Shown here piece by piece: positions 43,577-51,907 of a DNA stretch of 64,000 nucleotides. Origin of the DNA: an uncultured Muribaculaceae bacterium (GTDB lineage Bacteria > Bacteroidota > Bacteroidia > Bacteroidales > Muribaculaceae); NCBI GenBank assembly GCA_947625935.1, contig CANQQE010000010.1:36715-100714 (forward strand), given 5' to 3'. Below the pieces are notes generated by a model, which saw only the letters and a list, made by a program, of their open reading frames with translations, had not been told where the DNA came from and did no database searches. Position numbers and translations under genes: made by a program. The stretch's first letter is position 1; every line of letters begins with the position of its first letter.

Positions 43577-44946
43577 TGCTGCTGGTTTTCTGTCATCACT
43601 TTCACGCGCACGCTTGAAATGCGGTGGTGCTCAATGTCGAGAATCAGGAAACGGCAGCGGCCATAGACCAGCGGCTCCTTCTCTTTAGGGAAGTCACCCT
43701 TTATGGCGAGCAGCATCCCCGCAAGAGTCTCGCAATCTTCGGCCACGGGGGCGTAATCCTCCTCGTCGAGGCCGGTCACCTTGAAGAAATCGTTGAGCAG
43801 GGTTTTCCCCTCGAATATATATGTGTCGTCGGGGAGTCGGCGGTAGGTCTTCTCCTCCTGGTCATACTCGTCGTTGATGTCGCCGACAATCTCCTCAAGC
43901 ACATCTTCAAGGGTCACAAGCCCCTGCGTGCCGCCATATTCATCGACCACCACGGCCATGTGCAGATTCAGCTTTCGGAAATCTTCAAGCAGGTCGTCGA
44001 TCATCCTCGACTCAGGCACATAATAGGGTTGTCGGAGCAGCGTCTGCCACTCGAAGTCTGACCGGCCGACGTAGGGGAGAAGGTCGCGGCTGTAGAGAAT
44101 ACCTTTAATATCGTCCTGCGAGCCGCCGTAGACCGGCAGACGGGCATAGCCGGTGGAGAGGACTGTATCCATCACCTCGGCAAAAGTGGCGGTCAGCGGT
44201 ATGTCGGTTATGTCGACGCGGGGTGTCATGATCTCTGACGCCGTCGTGTCGCCGAAGCGCAGGATGCCTTCAAGCATCTCTTTCTCGTCGCCGGGCTGCA
44301 TCTGGGTTATTTCGAGGGCCTTGCTCAACTCGTCGGTCGAGATGTTCTGAGCCTTGCGCGTCACCACCTTGTTGACGATGGTCGAACTTTTGACAAGCAT
44401 CGACGACACGGGCCAAAGCAGCCTAACAGCCGCGCCGATACCGCCGGCGGCCCACCGCGCCCACCCCATGGGGTTGCTGTTGGAGTAGAGCTTAGGGATA
44501 ATCTCGCCGAACAGCAGAATCAGGAATGTAAGTATCACTGTCTGCAACAGGAAGTTGAGCCACGGGTCAAGCGACTCGAACAGCGGCGACAACGCATAGG
44601 AGCATAGGATTACGATTGTGACGTTGACCAGATTGTTGGCTATTAGAATCGTGGCGAGCAGCCGCTCGGGCGACTTCAGCAGATTCAGCACCGCCTCACC
44701 CCGAGGGGTTTCCTCCAACTCCTCCAACTGCTTGCTGTTCAACGAAAAAAAGGCGATTTCGCTCCCCGAGACGAAACCGGATATAAACAGGGCAATGACA
44801 GCGCAGATCAAGGCTATAATCTGGCCGATACCCAAGGTGACGGCCTGTGCGGCCAGTGTCAGCAGACACGCCGCAGGTGATGCGGCCGGTAAAGGATCAA
44901 TATCCAAAACTATAAAATTTAATGAAACAATAGATTGGAACCGCAT
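43573..44946 (-). CDS. gldE: GldE-like CNNM/CBS/CorC protein
   Basis: This 457-residue membrane protein has a CNNM domain with about four spans (SGFVSGSEIAFFSLNSKQLE; RLLATILIANNLVNVTIVIL), a CBS pair (MTPRVDITDIPLTATFAEVM; VVDEYGGTQGLVTLEDVLEE) and a C-terminal CorC/HlyC domain. In Bacteroidetes the copy next to gldD is called GldE and is co-inherited with gliding/T9SS genes. It is 4 bases into the gldD overlap, so the two are co-translated. A TATTTTCG sequence at 44982-44989 (minus strand) is a weak -7 box upstream. Confidence 0.88.
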   Translation of the reverse strand: MRFQSIVSLNFIVLDIDPLPAASPAACLLTLAAQAVTLGIGQIIALICAVIALFISGFVSGSEIAFFSLNSKQLEELEETPRGEAVLNLLKSPERLLATILIANNLVNVTIVILCSYALSPLFESLDPWLNFLLQTVILTFLILLFGEIIPKLYSNSNPMGWARWAAGGIGAAVRLLWPVSSMLVKSSTIVNKVVTRKAQNISTDELSKALEITQMQPGDEKEMLEGILRFGDTTASEIMTPRVDITDIPLTATFAEVMDTVLSTGYARLPVYGGSQDDIKGILYSRDLLPYVGRSDFEWQTLLRQPYYVPESRMIDDLLEDFRKLNLHMAVVVDEYGGTQGLVTLEDVLEEIVGDINDEYDQEEKTYRRLPDDTYIFEGKTLLNDFFKVTGLDEEDYAPVAEDCETLAGMLLAIKGDFPKEKEPLVYGRCRFLILDIEHHRISSVRVKVMTENQQQ

Positions 44947-45083
44947 CGGGCGACAGACCCGCGCAGCTCACAACCACACCGCGAAAATAACGAAATATTC
45001 CGAGAAAACCTAATGCCCCGACGAGGCGATAAACTTTTCAAGGTCGTACAACTTCGGGATATACAACAGATACAGCTTTAGAT

Positions 45084-45563
45084 TCACGAGAGTGCGTCAA
45101 AACTATCGCCAATAAGCCCAAATTGAGCAAGGCGTTCCTCGCTCTCTGCAGGGCTTTCCTTAACTGTGCCTATTATCAACTCCACGTCATATTCGTCAAT
45201 CTCGCCCAAATAACTCCACTCACTGAACTTATGAGGAAAAGCGATCTTCAAGCGAACGCAATCCACAAAAGAATCGTAGCTTAGAAATGGATACTTCGAC
45301 TTCTTTATGGGCATATGATACAGTTTTAGGTGCGAAGGAAGATTTTTGTTGATTTGTGAATTTATGATAACACCCCCATATGCAATGCCGTTGACATCAA
45401 AACCAAGCACGATAAAATATTTGTCTCTTGAAGAATCTCCGGCTTTAGGTCTTATTCCATTAGCCTCTGTCATTGTCATCTCATAGACATCCCCGACCTT
45501 GACTGTGCGAGACGCTAACCGTGATAGCTCCTCCCCATTAAGAGCATCAGAAATTTTAATCAT
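45084..45563 (-). CDS. Putative PemK/MazF-fold toxin partnered with a Panacea antitoxin
   Basis: The 159-residue protein has features recalling PemK/MazF-type SH3 barrels: VGDVYEMTMTEANG near the N-terminus, DKYFIVLGFDVNGIAYGGVI, INSQIN, and SYDSFVDCVRLKI followed by LGEID. Similarity is weak and not decisive. It overlaps the stop of the upstream gene by ATGA, and gene order (regulator first, effector second) is typical of toxin-antitoxin pairs. If correct it would be an mRNA interferase or similar growth-arresting effector. AT-rich composition fits a mobile cassette. It could instead be another kind of effector neutralised by the Panacea protein. Confidence 0.5.
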   Translation of the reverse strand: MIKISDALNGEELSRLASRTVKVGDVYEMTMTEANGIRPKAGDSSRDKYFIVLGFDVNGIAYGGVIINSQINKNLPSHLKLYHMPIKKSKYPFLSYDSFVDCVRLKIAFPHKFSEWSYLGEIDEYDVELIIGTVKESPAESEERLAQFGLIGDSFDALS

Positions 45564-46111
45564 TTCAAAACTGATTCAATCTTCATTTGCTCTTCAATGT
45601 ATTCAAGCATCGCATCATCGGCATGAAAAACCTTTGCCATAGAAATTGGCGAAATTATATTTGTACCGTTGACATGACGATTGGCTTCGTCCCAGGCCTC
45701 ATCGTGTGACTTTCCCACAAGCTGTCCGAATGTCAGTGATTTGTTTTCTTCAATTGACTGCTCCAATGCCTCAATCTCCGATCTGGAGAGGAACTTCAAA
45801 TTAGCCTCGCGCTTTGGAAGAAGAACATTAGGTGCATCTTCTCCGGCAAACCTAACGACCTCTGCCAAACATTCAGAGAGTGCCATTTTCGGCTGATTAA
45901 GTTCCTTTACCGCATCGTACAAACGTGTAGGGACCGGACCGTACTTCAACGCACAGAACTCATCGGGCACAATGCCGCTTCCCCATTTTGCAAGATGTTT
46001 CATTTCTGCAAAATAGAGAATCTTGAAAGCATGGTAAAAGTCTATTCCTCCAGTCTTTCCAAGTATGTACAGAACTAATTCTGTAAGTTTCTTGCAGTCA
46101 AAACTCGTCAT
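45560..46111 (-). CDS. Panacea-domain (SocA/DUF4065-like) antitoxin
   Basis: This 183-residue protein matches the Panacea domain: LTELVLYILGKTGGIDFYHA, then FKILYFAEMKHLAKWGSGIV and FCALKYGPVPTRLYDAVKEL. The domain is known as a widely exchanged antitoxin module that neutralises many unrelated toxins by direct binding. It is coupled to the downstream putative toxin (ATGA). A perfect promoter lies at 46172-46202, and GTTCT/AGAAC arms (46121-46138) sit between it and the ATG at 46111. The start is the only ATG consistent with the domain. Confidence 0.82.
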   Translation of the reverse strand: MTSFDCKKLTELVLYILGKTGGIDFYHAFKILYFAEMKHLAKWGSGIVPDEFCALKYGPVPTRLYDAVKELNQPKMALSECLAEVVRFAGEDAPNVLLPKREANLKFLSRSEIEALEQSIEENKSLTFGQLVGKSHDEAWDEANRHVNGTNIISPISMAKVFHADDAMLEYIEEQMKIESVLK

Positions 46112-46120
46112 CGGCTGTTT

Positions 46121-46202
46121 GTTCTTTATTTATAGAACGTGTGATTCTTTGTCCCGGTTTGATTTAATCTGCAAATATAGCATTTTTTCTTCAAAAATCA
46201 AA
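46121..46202 (-). promoter_or_regulatory. Promoter and candidate operator of the Panacea module
   Basis: On the minus strand: TTTG (46199-46202), exactly 19 bases, then TATATTTG (46172-46179), a perfect promoter. Downstream of it, before the ATG, GTTCT (46121-46125) and AGAAC (46134-46138) form a short inverted repeat that could bind a repressor. Confidence 0.65.
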
Positions 46203-46546
46203 ATCGCAAGAAAATCAGGATGTTTCGCAGCGTCAAAGCAACCGGTGGGGTGAGGATGCCATCAGGGAAGATGAGGCCGCTGAATCAACATAAATTTTCA
46301 AAAGCGAGGCGACTTAAATGTTAAATACCTCTTGTTTAACCTTATTTAATAATTGGGGGGGGTAATTTGAACCCTTTTTCATACTTTTGTCACGCCAACA
46401 AGTGTTTATGCGACTGTGCACTACGCAAGTACGGCGGCAGGGACCGCCTCGCCTCGTGACAGGGTATTTTACTTATTGACGACCTTATCTATTTGATAGT
46501 AAATATAGTAAATATAAACTTAACCAATCTACTTACACCAAACAAG
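46203..46546 (+). other. Leader and intergenic region before the 1440-residue secreted protein
   Basis: No gene is supported here. The stretch holds a G8 run (46355-46362 region), a TACTTTTG -7 box at 46382-46389 without a proper -33 element, and then about 150 bases of possible leader containing a GC-rich part (46425-46465). AT-rich sequence precedes the ATG. Confidence 0.45.
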
Positions 46547-49500
46547 ATGAAAAAAATTTTATTTCTTCTTCTGACGGCAGTGTGTGCCCTCCTGTACGCG
46601 CCACCCGCTAACGCCGACACGGTATACTTCAATAATGAGGAATGGAACGACATCGGCTTCAAAGGTTTCACTACACCATATTGTTGGTTCGTTTCGGGAA
46701 CAACAAATAACAGGAACCACATCCTAATGACACATGTCAGTGGTAAAGTCTACAAAGTGGACTACACCCGCGACTCAGGCGAGCTGACAATAATCTTCAC
46801 AGATGGAACCAGTTGGACTGACCAAACCGCAGATTTAACCAATAACGATGCCAACGGTAAGATTTTCCGTATAAACAGCGGCGCTGCAAAAAATCGTAAC
46901 GGTTTTTGGGAAACATACAGCGGCGGTGGTGGTGGCGGCTCAACCACACAGGCACCCGTGCACATGCCGCTGAAAAAGAGCGACTTCGCCAACGGGCCGC
47001 GCTACTTCCTCGTCGGGACCCGCATGGGCGACTGGCGACTGCAGCCCGAATGGGAGTTCACGGTAGCAGCCGACAAGAAATCGGCAACCCTCTCAGGACG
47101 ATTGATGTACAAGGGCATGTTCGGCGTGGCTAAGGTCGAGAACTACGACGACTACATCCACCACAAATATACCCTCTATGTCAACAACAAATACTATGTG
47201 ACGTCATCGGCCCACAACAACATAGAGCTTAACTCCCACCGCGCCGCCCAGGCCATACGCTACGATGACAACTCCACCACCGGCCAGTTCAGTGAAAATA
47301 ACACCATGATCTGGAACACCGACGGCAAGGGATGGGACTCTGACCCTGTCAAGGAATCAGCACCCGCCCTGCTTGAACTTGTCACCCTCGACCTCTCAGG
47401 CGCCAACCCTAAAATCACGTTCAACTACACCGACAACAAGGCCGACGTGGCAGCCGCGCGCACATTCTCGCTCGTGGGTGAGAACTTCCGCTACGAAGTA
47501 CTCAATGAAAACTTCACCGACGGCATAGCCCGCAATATCGACTCGATGACCCCACAGCAGACCCGCAGCGGAGCGAACTCCAAAGGATGGGGCAACGGAT
47601 GGGTGCTTTACGATGAAAACGGCGCGCCCTACGTCGATGCTTACGGAAACGTGATGTTCTGCACGGCCTACGACAAGGATTGGCTCGCCAAGCACCCCGT
47701 TCAGTTCTACAATGAGAACCAGAAGATGACTTACTCATCGCTCGGCACGGTGTTCCTCCCCTGGCAGGAGCTCGACAAGCTCGACGAAGACAGCTACGCC
47801 GACCTCTACAAGATGCACCCCGCGGCCAATGGCAGCGGCTCTAACCGCATCGGTGGCACCACCGGCTCACTCACGGGCGTCATGATCACATCACCCAACG
47901 GCACATTCTCCTATCAGGAGGTAATGGATAACCACTATAGAAGTGAATACTGGCACGACAATTCAAACTGGCAATGTTACGTTGTGAAAGGTATGTGGAT
48001 CAACGGCCCGTTCAAAGTCTGGGCAGGCTGGGGCGGAAACATCAAAGCCTACGACGGCGTTGGAGACGGTGATTCAGAGTCGGCCGAACGCTGGAACTAC
48101 GAAAACGGCGGACACAACCAGCAAAACACCGATTACGTCATCTCCGGTTCCGACGCTACCAACAAGGGAGGCAAAGTAAATGTCTACGGAATGACGCGAG
48201 ACATGAACGGCGCCAACTTCAAAATCAACGGCATGACCTACTATGACCGCGTGATTCTCTGGTACAACCCCGATGACGGTATCCACAAATCGGTGCTCCA
48301 GTTGGTGCAGTCGACCTACGGCCCCAACATCAGGGCCTACTACAACCCGGCCAAACGCAAGACCCTTCGCTATGAGTGGAAGATAAACACCACCGACAAT
48401 ACCCCGGCCAACTATCTGATCACAGGCTACACCATCACCCGCTACAAGGTTGTCGACGGACGCGACACCCAGGCCACAGTGGTTAACCGCGTGACCGGCT
48501 ACAACAAGAAAGTGTCGGAACGCACCGGCTGGCTCAACGAGCTTGACGACAGGAACGCCCTCGCCCCGGGTATGTACCGCTACAAAATCGAGGCCACATT
48601 CCAGTTCACCGAAGACGGACAACAGAAGACCACGACCAAGGACGCATACTCCAACACCATCACCATCAACGAGACCGCTACCCCTGTCGAGCTGACCGCC
48701 GAGCAGCAGATGGACGAGCAGAACCGCTACACTTTCAACGCCGAGGTCAATGCGTCGCCCGTGGCCGAGATTCTGGACCGGGTGGTCGATGAAACCTCGA
48801 AGAAAACGGCCAAAGACCTCATGAAGTGGTATATCCTCGTGACCGACGACACCACCAAGACCCGTCTTGACAAGGCCAACAAGCTTGAGGCGGGCAACAC
48901 CGCCATCGCCACCGAAAACGGCATCAAAGGTTTCTGGACACTCTCTGACGGCACCAATGCCCGTGTGGGACAGAACGAATATGTCGAGAGCGGCCTGTGG
49001 TTCCACAAGTTTGAAATCACCGAGACCGACCGCGCCGACATCACAAAGATCTCGATGCCTAAGCTCGTGTGGCACAACGTGTACCCAACCCGCTCGGCTG
49101 ATGGCAGCCTCTACAAGCTCAAAAACGACAACTATGAGGAAGTCGACAACTCCGACCTGAATTTCTCAGTCTACCTTACCTGCAATGACAACACGACCGA
49201 CTTCGCAGCGTGGGACTTCCTCAATTTCGAGGCCGGCATTGCAGCGACACCCGTCGTAGCGCCGACGGCAGCGATATATCTCGACGCACCGTTCCTGCAG
49301 AAATCAACATTCACGGACTACAACTCCACCAAGCTCCACTCGTTGAAGCACCCCGACGGAGGCCGACTCTCAAACCTCTACAAAGAGAATGTCATGGATG
49401 GAGGCACTCTCATTCATAGTGCCGGCGAGCACAACGAGGAGGAGGGACCTCTGGCCGATGACCCTGTCTACTTCGACGTCTTCAACGAGTCGGTTGCACC

Positions 49501-50869
49501 GCTGCTCATCGACCCCCTCAAGGTGGCCGACGAGGTGGCACAGAACTGGGATATACACTATATCATCTCAGTGCGCCCCGCAAGCTCCGACTACAACCCG
49601 GCAGTCATCCCCGACAAGCATAAGGTAGAGCTGTTCAACACTGACCGTAATAACCCTATTGACCCGCAGAAGGAACTCAGCGTCAACGCCTACGACCTCG
49701 ACCTGTCGTCGCTTCAGACCCTGAAGTCGCTCGACGGACGACACGAGAACTATATCGACGGCACAAACTCGACGTTAGCGTTCCAGGCTCACATCCAAGT
49801 CTCCTATCTGAGCAAGAGCAACAAGATAGTCAACAACACGGTGTACAACTTGGACAGCCCACAGTCAAACAACACCCTCGCTCTCAAACACGAGAAGCCG
49901 ACCATCGTCCAGAAAGCATCAGCATTCTCAAAGTATAAAGCGCAGTACTACGGGGAAGATATGTCGGGCAACGTGGGCAAGCAGACATTGGACTATCTGG
50001 CCCACGCCGTGGTAGGTTTCGACATCCAGGGTTACCGGGATATCGACCTCTATCCCTACATAGCCTTTGACGCACAGCAGAAACTGTTCTACTGCGAACA
50101 TCACAAGGGGGTCTACAAAGAGCCTCATGCGCCCTACTACCAGCACAGCGACTGTCAAGATTGGGCAATCAACGGGCCTGTCAACTGGTGGAAACTGAGC
50201 TTTGCCGGCACCCGCGCCGCCAACGGCGGCCACCCGATGAACAAGGGTTGGGACGAAACGGTCACCAACATCGTGCCCTCGCTCAGTTGCGACAACAGCG
50301 ACGGTGGTAACGCTCTTGATTACTACGACTACGCCCCGGCTAAAAAAGGCGACCCGATGCCCGACCACACCGACCCGATGTACAACTGGTCGCGCATAGC
50401 AGCCCGCAGCGGTTACCTCCCCATCCACATCAACCCCGTGAAACGCTTCTCAGCCGAGAGCTTCGAGACCGACAACACCCTCGCCGGAGCTGATGCGATT
50501 ACAGCCAAATTCGCCGTGGTCTATCCCATCCTGACCTTAGGTGAATACACCTCGCTCCCCGCGGTCATTGTCAGCAACGGCAGCAGCGCAAACGCGGCTC
50601 CCGCAGCCGACAGTGCGACGCTGTCGCCCGACCGAAACGGCAGCGGCTATGAGCTCAAGGATGTCTACATGATGGCGCTCACCAACGAAAAACCGATTGA
50701 TTTCTCAAAATCTACAATCACAGGGGTCGATGAGATAGTCGTAGACTACCCCGGTCTTGACGGTGACGCCGAGTTCTATAATCTCCAGGGCATACGCGTG
50801 ATGAATCCCGCCAAGGGACAAATCTACATAGTGCGCCACGGCGACAAGAGCTTCAAACTTCTATATTAA
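46547..50869 (+). CDS. Giant secreted protein with CBM26-like N-terminus and sorting tail
   Basis: This 1440-residue exported protein has a signal peptide (MKKILFLLLTAVCALLYAPP...NA). Residues about 23-115 resemble a starch-binding CBM26-type module (DTVYFNNEEWNDIGFKGFTT, NNRNHILMTHVSGKVYKVDY), followed by a Gly-rich linker. The long middle part is beta-rich and repetitive in style but not recognised; it includes Fn3-like stretches (TGYTITRYKVVDGRDTQATV). The last residues, AEFYNLQGIRVMNPAKGQIY then IVRHGDKSFKLLY, match the tail of many secreted Muribaculaceae proteins. A start at 46493 is possible; 46547 begins the signal peptide. It may bind glycans at the cell surface; nothing proves enzymatic activity. 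Confidence 0.82.
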   Translation: MKKILFLLLTAVCALLYAPPANADTVYFNNEEWNDIGFKGFTTPYCWFVSGTTNNRNHILMTHVSGKVYKVDYTRDSGELTIIFTDGTSWTDQTADLTNNDANGKIFRINSGAAKNRNGFWETYSGGGGGGSTTQAPVHMPLKKSDFANGPRYFLVGTRMGDWRLQPEWEFTVAADKKSATLSGRLMYKGMFGVAKVENYDDYIHHKYTLYVNNKYYVTSSAHNNIELNSHRAAQAIRYDDNSTTGQFSENNTMIWNTDGKGWDSDPVKESAPALLELVTLDLSGANPKITFNYTDNKADVAAARTFSLVGENFRYEVLNENFTDGIARNIDSMTPQQTRSGANSKGWGNGWVLYDENGAPYVDAYGNVMFCTAYDKDWLAKHPVQFYNENQKMTYSSLGTVFLPWQELDKLDEDSYADLYKMHPAANGSGSNRIGGTTGSLTGVMITSPNGTFSYQEVMDNHYRSEYWHDNSNWQCYVVKGMWINGPFKVWAGWGGNIKAYDGVGDGDSESAERWNYENGGHNQQNTDYVISGSDATNKGGKVNVYGMTRDMNGANFKINGMTYYDRVILWYNPDDGIHKSVLQLVQSTYGPNIRAYYNPAKRKTLRYEWKINTTDNTPANYLITGYTITRYKVVDGRDTQATVVNRVTGYNKKVSERTGWLNELDDRNALAPGMYRYKIEATFQFTEDGQQKTTTKDAYSNTITINETATPVELTAEQQMDEQNRYTFNAEVNASPVAEILDRVVDETSKKTAKDLMKWYILVTDDTTKTRLDKANKLEAGNTAIATENGIKGFWTLSDGTNARVGQNEYVESGLWFHKFEITETDRADITKISMPKLVWHNVYPTRSADGSLYKLKNDNYEEVDNSDLNFSVYLTCNDNTTDFAAWDFLNFEAGIAATPVVAPTAAIYLDAPFLQKSTFTDYNSTKLHSLKHPDGGRLSNLYKENVMDGGTLIHSAGEHNEEEGPLADDPVYFDVFNESVAPLLIDPLKVADEVAQNWDIHYIISVRPASSDYNPAVIPDKHKVELFNTDRNNPIDPQKELSVNAYDLDLSSLQTLKSLDGRHENYIDGTNSTLAFQAHIQVSYLSKSNKIVNNTVYNLDSPQSNNTLALKHEKPTIVQKASAFSKYKAQYYGEDMSGNVGKQTLDYLAHAVVGFDIQGYRDIDLYPYIAFDAQQKLFYCEHHKGVYKEPHAPYYQHSDCQDWAINGPVNWWKLSFAGTRAANGGHPMNKGWDETVTNIVPSLSCDNSDGGNALDYYDYAPAKKGDPMPDHTDPMYNWSRIAARSGYLPIHINPVKRFSAESFETDNTLAGADAITAKFAVVYPILTLGEYTSLPAVIVSNGSSANAAPAADSATLSPDRNGSGYELKDVYMMALTNEKPIDFSKSTITGVDEIVVDYPGLDGDAEFYNLQGIRVMNPAKGQIYIVRHGDKSFKLLY

Positions 50870-50941
50870 TATCTTAAGATGATTCTGTACAAGTAGATTA
50901 TTAATACTTCCCGGGAGAGAGCACAATCATGCTCCCGGAAG

Positions 50942-50982
50942 CCAGTGACCGACTGTGAAGCCGGTCACTGGTCTTTTTTTTT
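50942..50982 (+). terminator. Double hairpin terminator after the giant secreted protein
   Basis: CCAGTGACCG (50942-50951) pairs with CGGTCACTGG (50962-50971), followed by TCTTTTTTTTT. A second, weaker hairpin (CCGGGAG 50911-50917 / CTCCCGG 50932-50938) lies just upstream. Confidence 0.92.
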
Positions 50983-51006
50983 ATCGGGGGATGTCGATTT
51001 TGGGGA

Positions 51007-51038
51007 TTTGGTTTGTTATAGGAAAAGAGCTATCTTTG
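51007..51038 (+). promoter_or_regulatory. Sirtuin gene promoter
   Basis: TTTG (51007-51010), exactly 20 bases, then TATCTTTG (51031-51038): a perfect promoter 39 bases before the ATG at 51078. Confidence 0.8.
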
Positions 51039-51077
51039 AAATCAATGTTTATTTTGAACCGATAAAATGTTTGAGTC

Positions 51078-51767
51078 ATGAAAAAGAAACTTGTCATATC
51101 GACGGGAGCGGGAATGAGCGCGGAGAGCGGCATCTCCACCTTCCGCAACGCCGGTGGCCTTTGGGAAAAATACCCGGTTATGGAGGTGTGCAGCGCGGAC
51201 GGTTTCAACCGCAACCCCGCGCTTGTGCATGAGTTTTACAACGCCCGCCGCCGCGACCTGCTGAAGGCGCAGCCCAACGCGGGGCATCTCGGCTTGGTGG
51301 ATCTGGAAAAGGATTATGACGTGTATGTCATAACCCAAAACGTCGATGACCTGCACGAACGGGCCGGGTCGTCGAAGGTGCTGCACCTCCACGGCGAGCT
51401 GATGAAAGTGAGATCGGTGACCCACCCCGAACGCGTCTACAAGCTGTCGCCCGAGGCAATTGAGACCACCCCCGACAGCCGCGACAGCCACGGCGACCCG
51501 ATCAGACCCCACATAGTGTTTTTCCAGGAGGCGGTGCCCAACATGGAGCCCGCGGCGCAGTTGGCGTCGGAGGCCGATATCTTCGTGGTGATCGGGACGT
51601 CGCTCAACGTCTATCCGGCGGCGTCGCTGCTCCACTACGTCAGGCGCGGCGTGCCCATCTACTATATCGACCCCAACCCCGCGCCGGTGCCTCCCGATGT
51701 GACGGTGCTCAAGATGGGGGCTTCGGAGGGGGTGGAGCGTCTGGCCGAGATACTGCGAAAAGGCTAA
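51078..51767 (+). CDS. cobB: NAD-dependent protein deacylase (sirtuin)
   Basis: This 229-residue sirtuin removes acetyl or succinyl groups from lysines, using NAD. Motifs: STGAGMSAESGISTFRNAGG, VITQNVDDLHERAGS, HLHGEL with the catalytic His, and VIGTSLNVYPAASLL. HEFYNARRRDLL carries the Tyr-x-x-Arg pair of the SIRT5/CobB desuccinylase class. The usual CxxC...CxxC zinc site is absent: the segment from HGELMKVRSV to RPHIVFFQEAVP has no cysteine. Bacteroidetes sirtuins that I recall also lack most of these cysteines. The loop is otherwise of normal length. It is transcribed alone. Confidence 0.93.
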   Translation: MKKKLVISTGAGMSAESGISTFRNAGGLWEKYPVMEVCSADGFNRNPALVHEFYNARRRDLLKAQPNAGHLGLVDLEKDYDVYVITQNVDDLHERAGSSKVLHLHGELMKVRSVTHPERVYKLSPEAIETTPDSRDSHGDPIRPHIVFFQEAVPNMEPAAQLASEADIFVVIGTSLNVYPAASLLHYVRRGVPIYYIDPNPAPVPPDVTVLKMGASEGVERLAEILRKG

Positions 51768-51792
51768 GCTAAAGGGGTTATGGCAAATTTTA

Positions 51793-51837
51793 TTTGCTTT
51801 TACACTCCACATATCCTATCTTTGCCACATAATGTGG
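51793..51837 (+). promoter_or_regulatory. glgB promoter with downstream palindrome
   Basis: TTTG (51793-51796), exactly 20 bases, then TATCTTTG (51817-51824) is a perfect promoter. CCACATAATGTGG (51825-51837), a perfect palindrome with a one-base centre, begins directly after the -7 box and covers the transcription start. A repressor bound there would block initiation. Confidence 0.72.
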
Positions 51838-51907
51838 ACAATTCATAAACACTAACCCTTAAAACCATAACCTTGCAACCGCATAACCTTATAACCCCCA
51901 AACTATA

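Noticed and set aside
48074-49075. A 333-codon antisense frame in the giant secreted protein
   Set aside because: It falls entirely within the supported gene and shows no family features.
50945-51232. A 95-codon frame between the giant protein and the sirtuin
   Set aside because: It begins inside the terminator hairpin, crosses the sirtuin promoter and overlaps the start of that gene in another frame.
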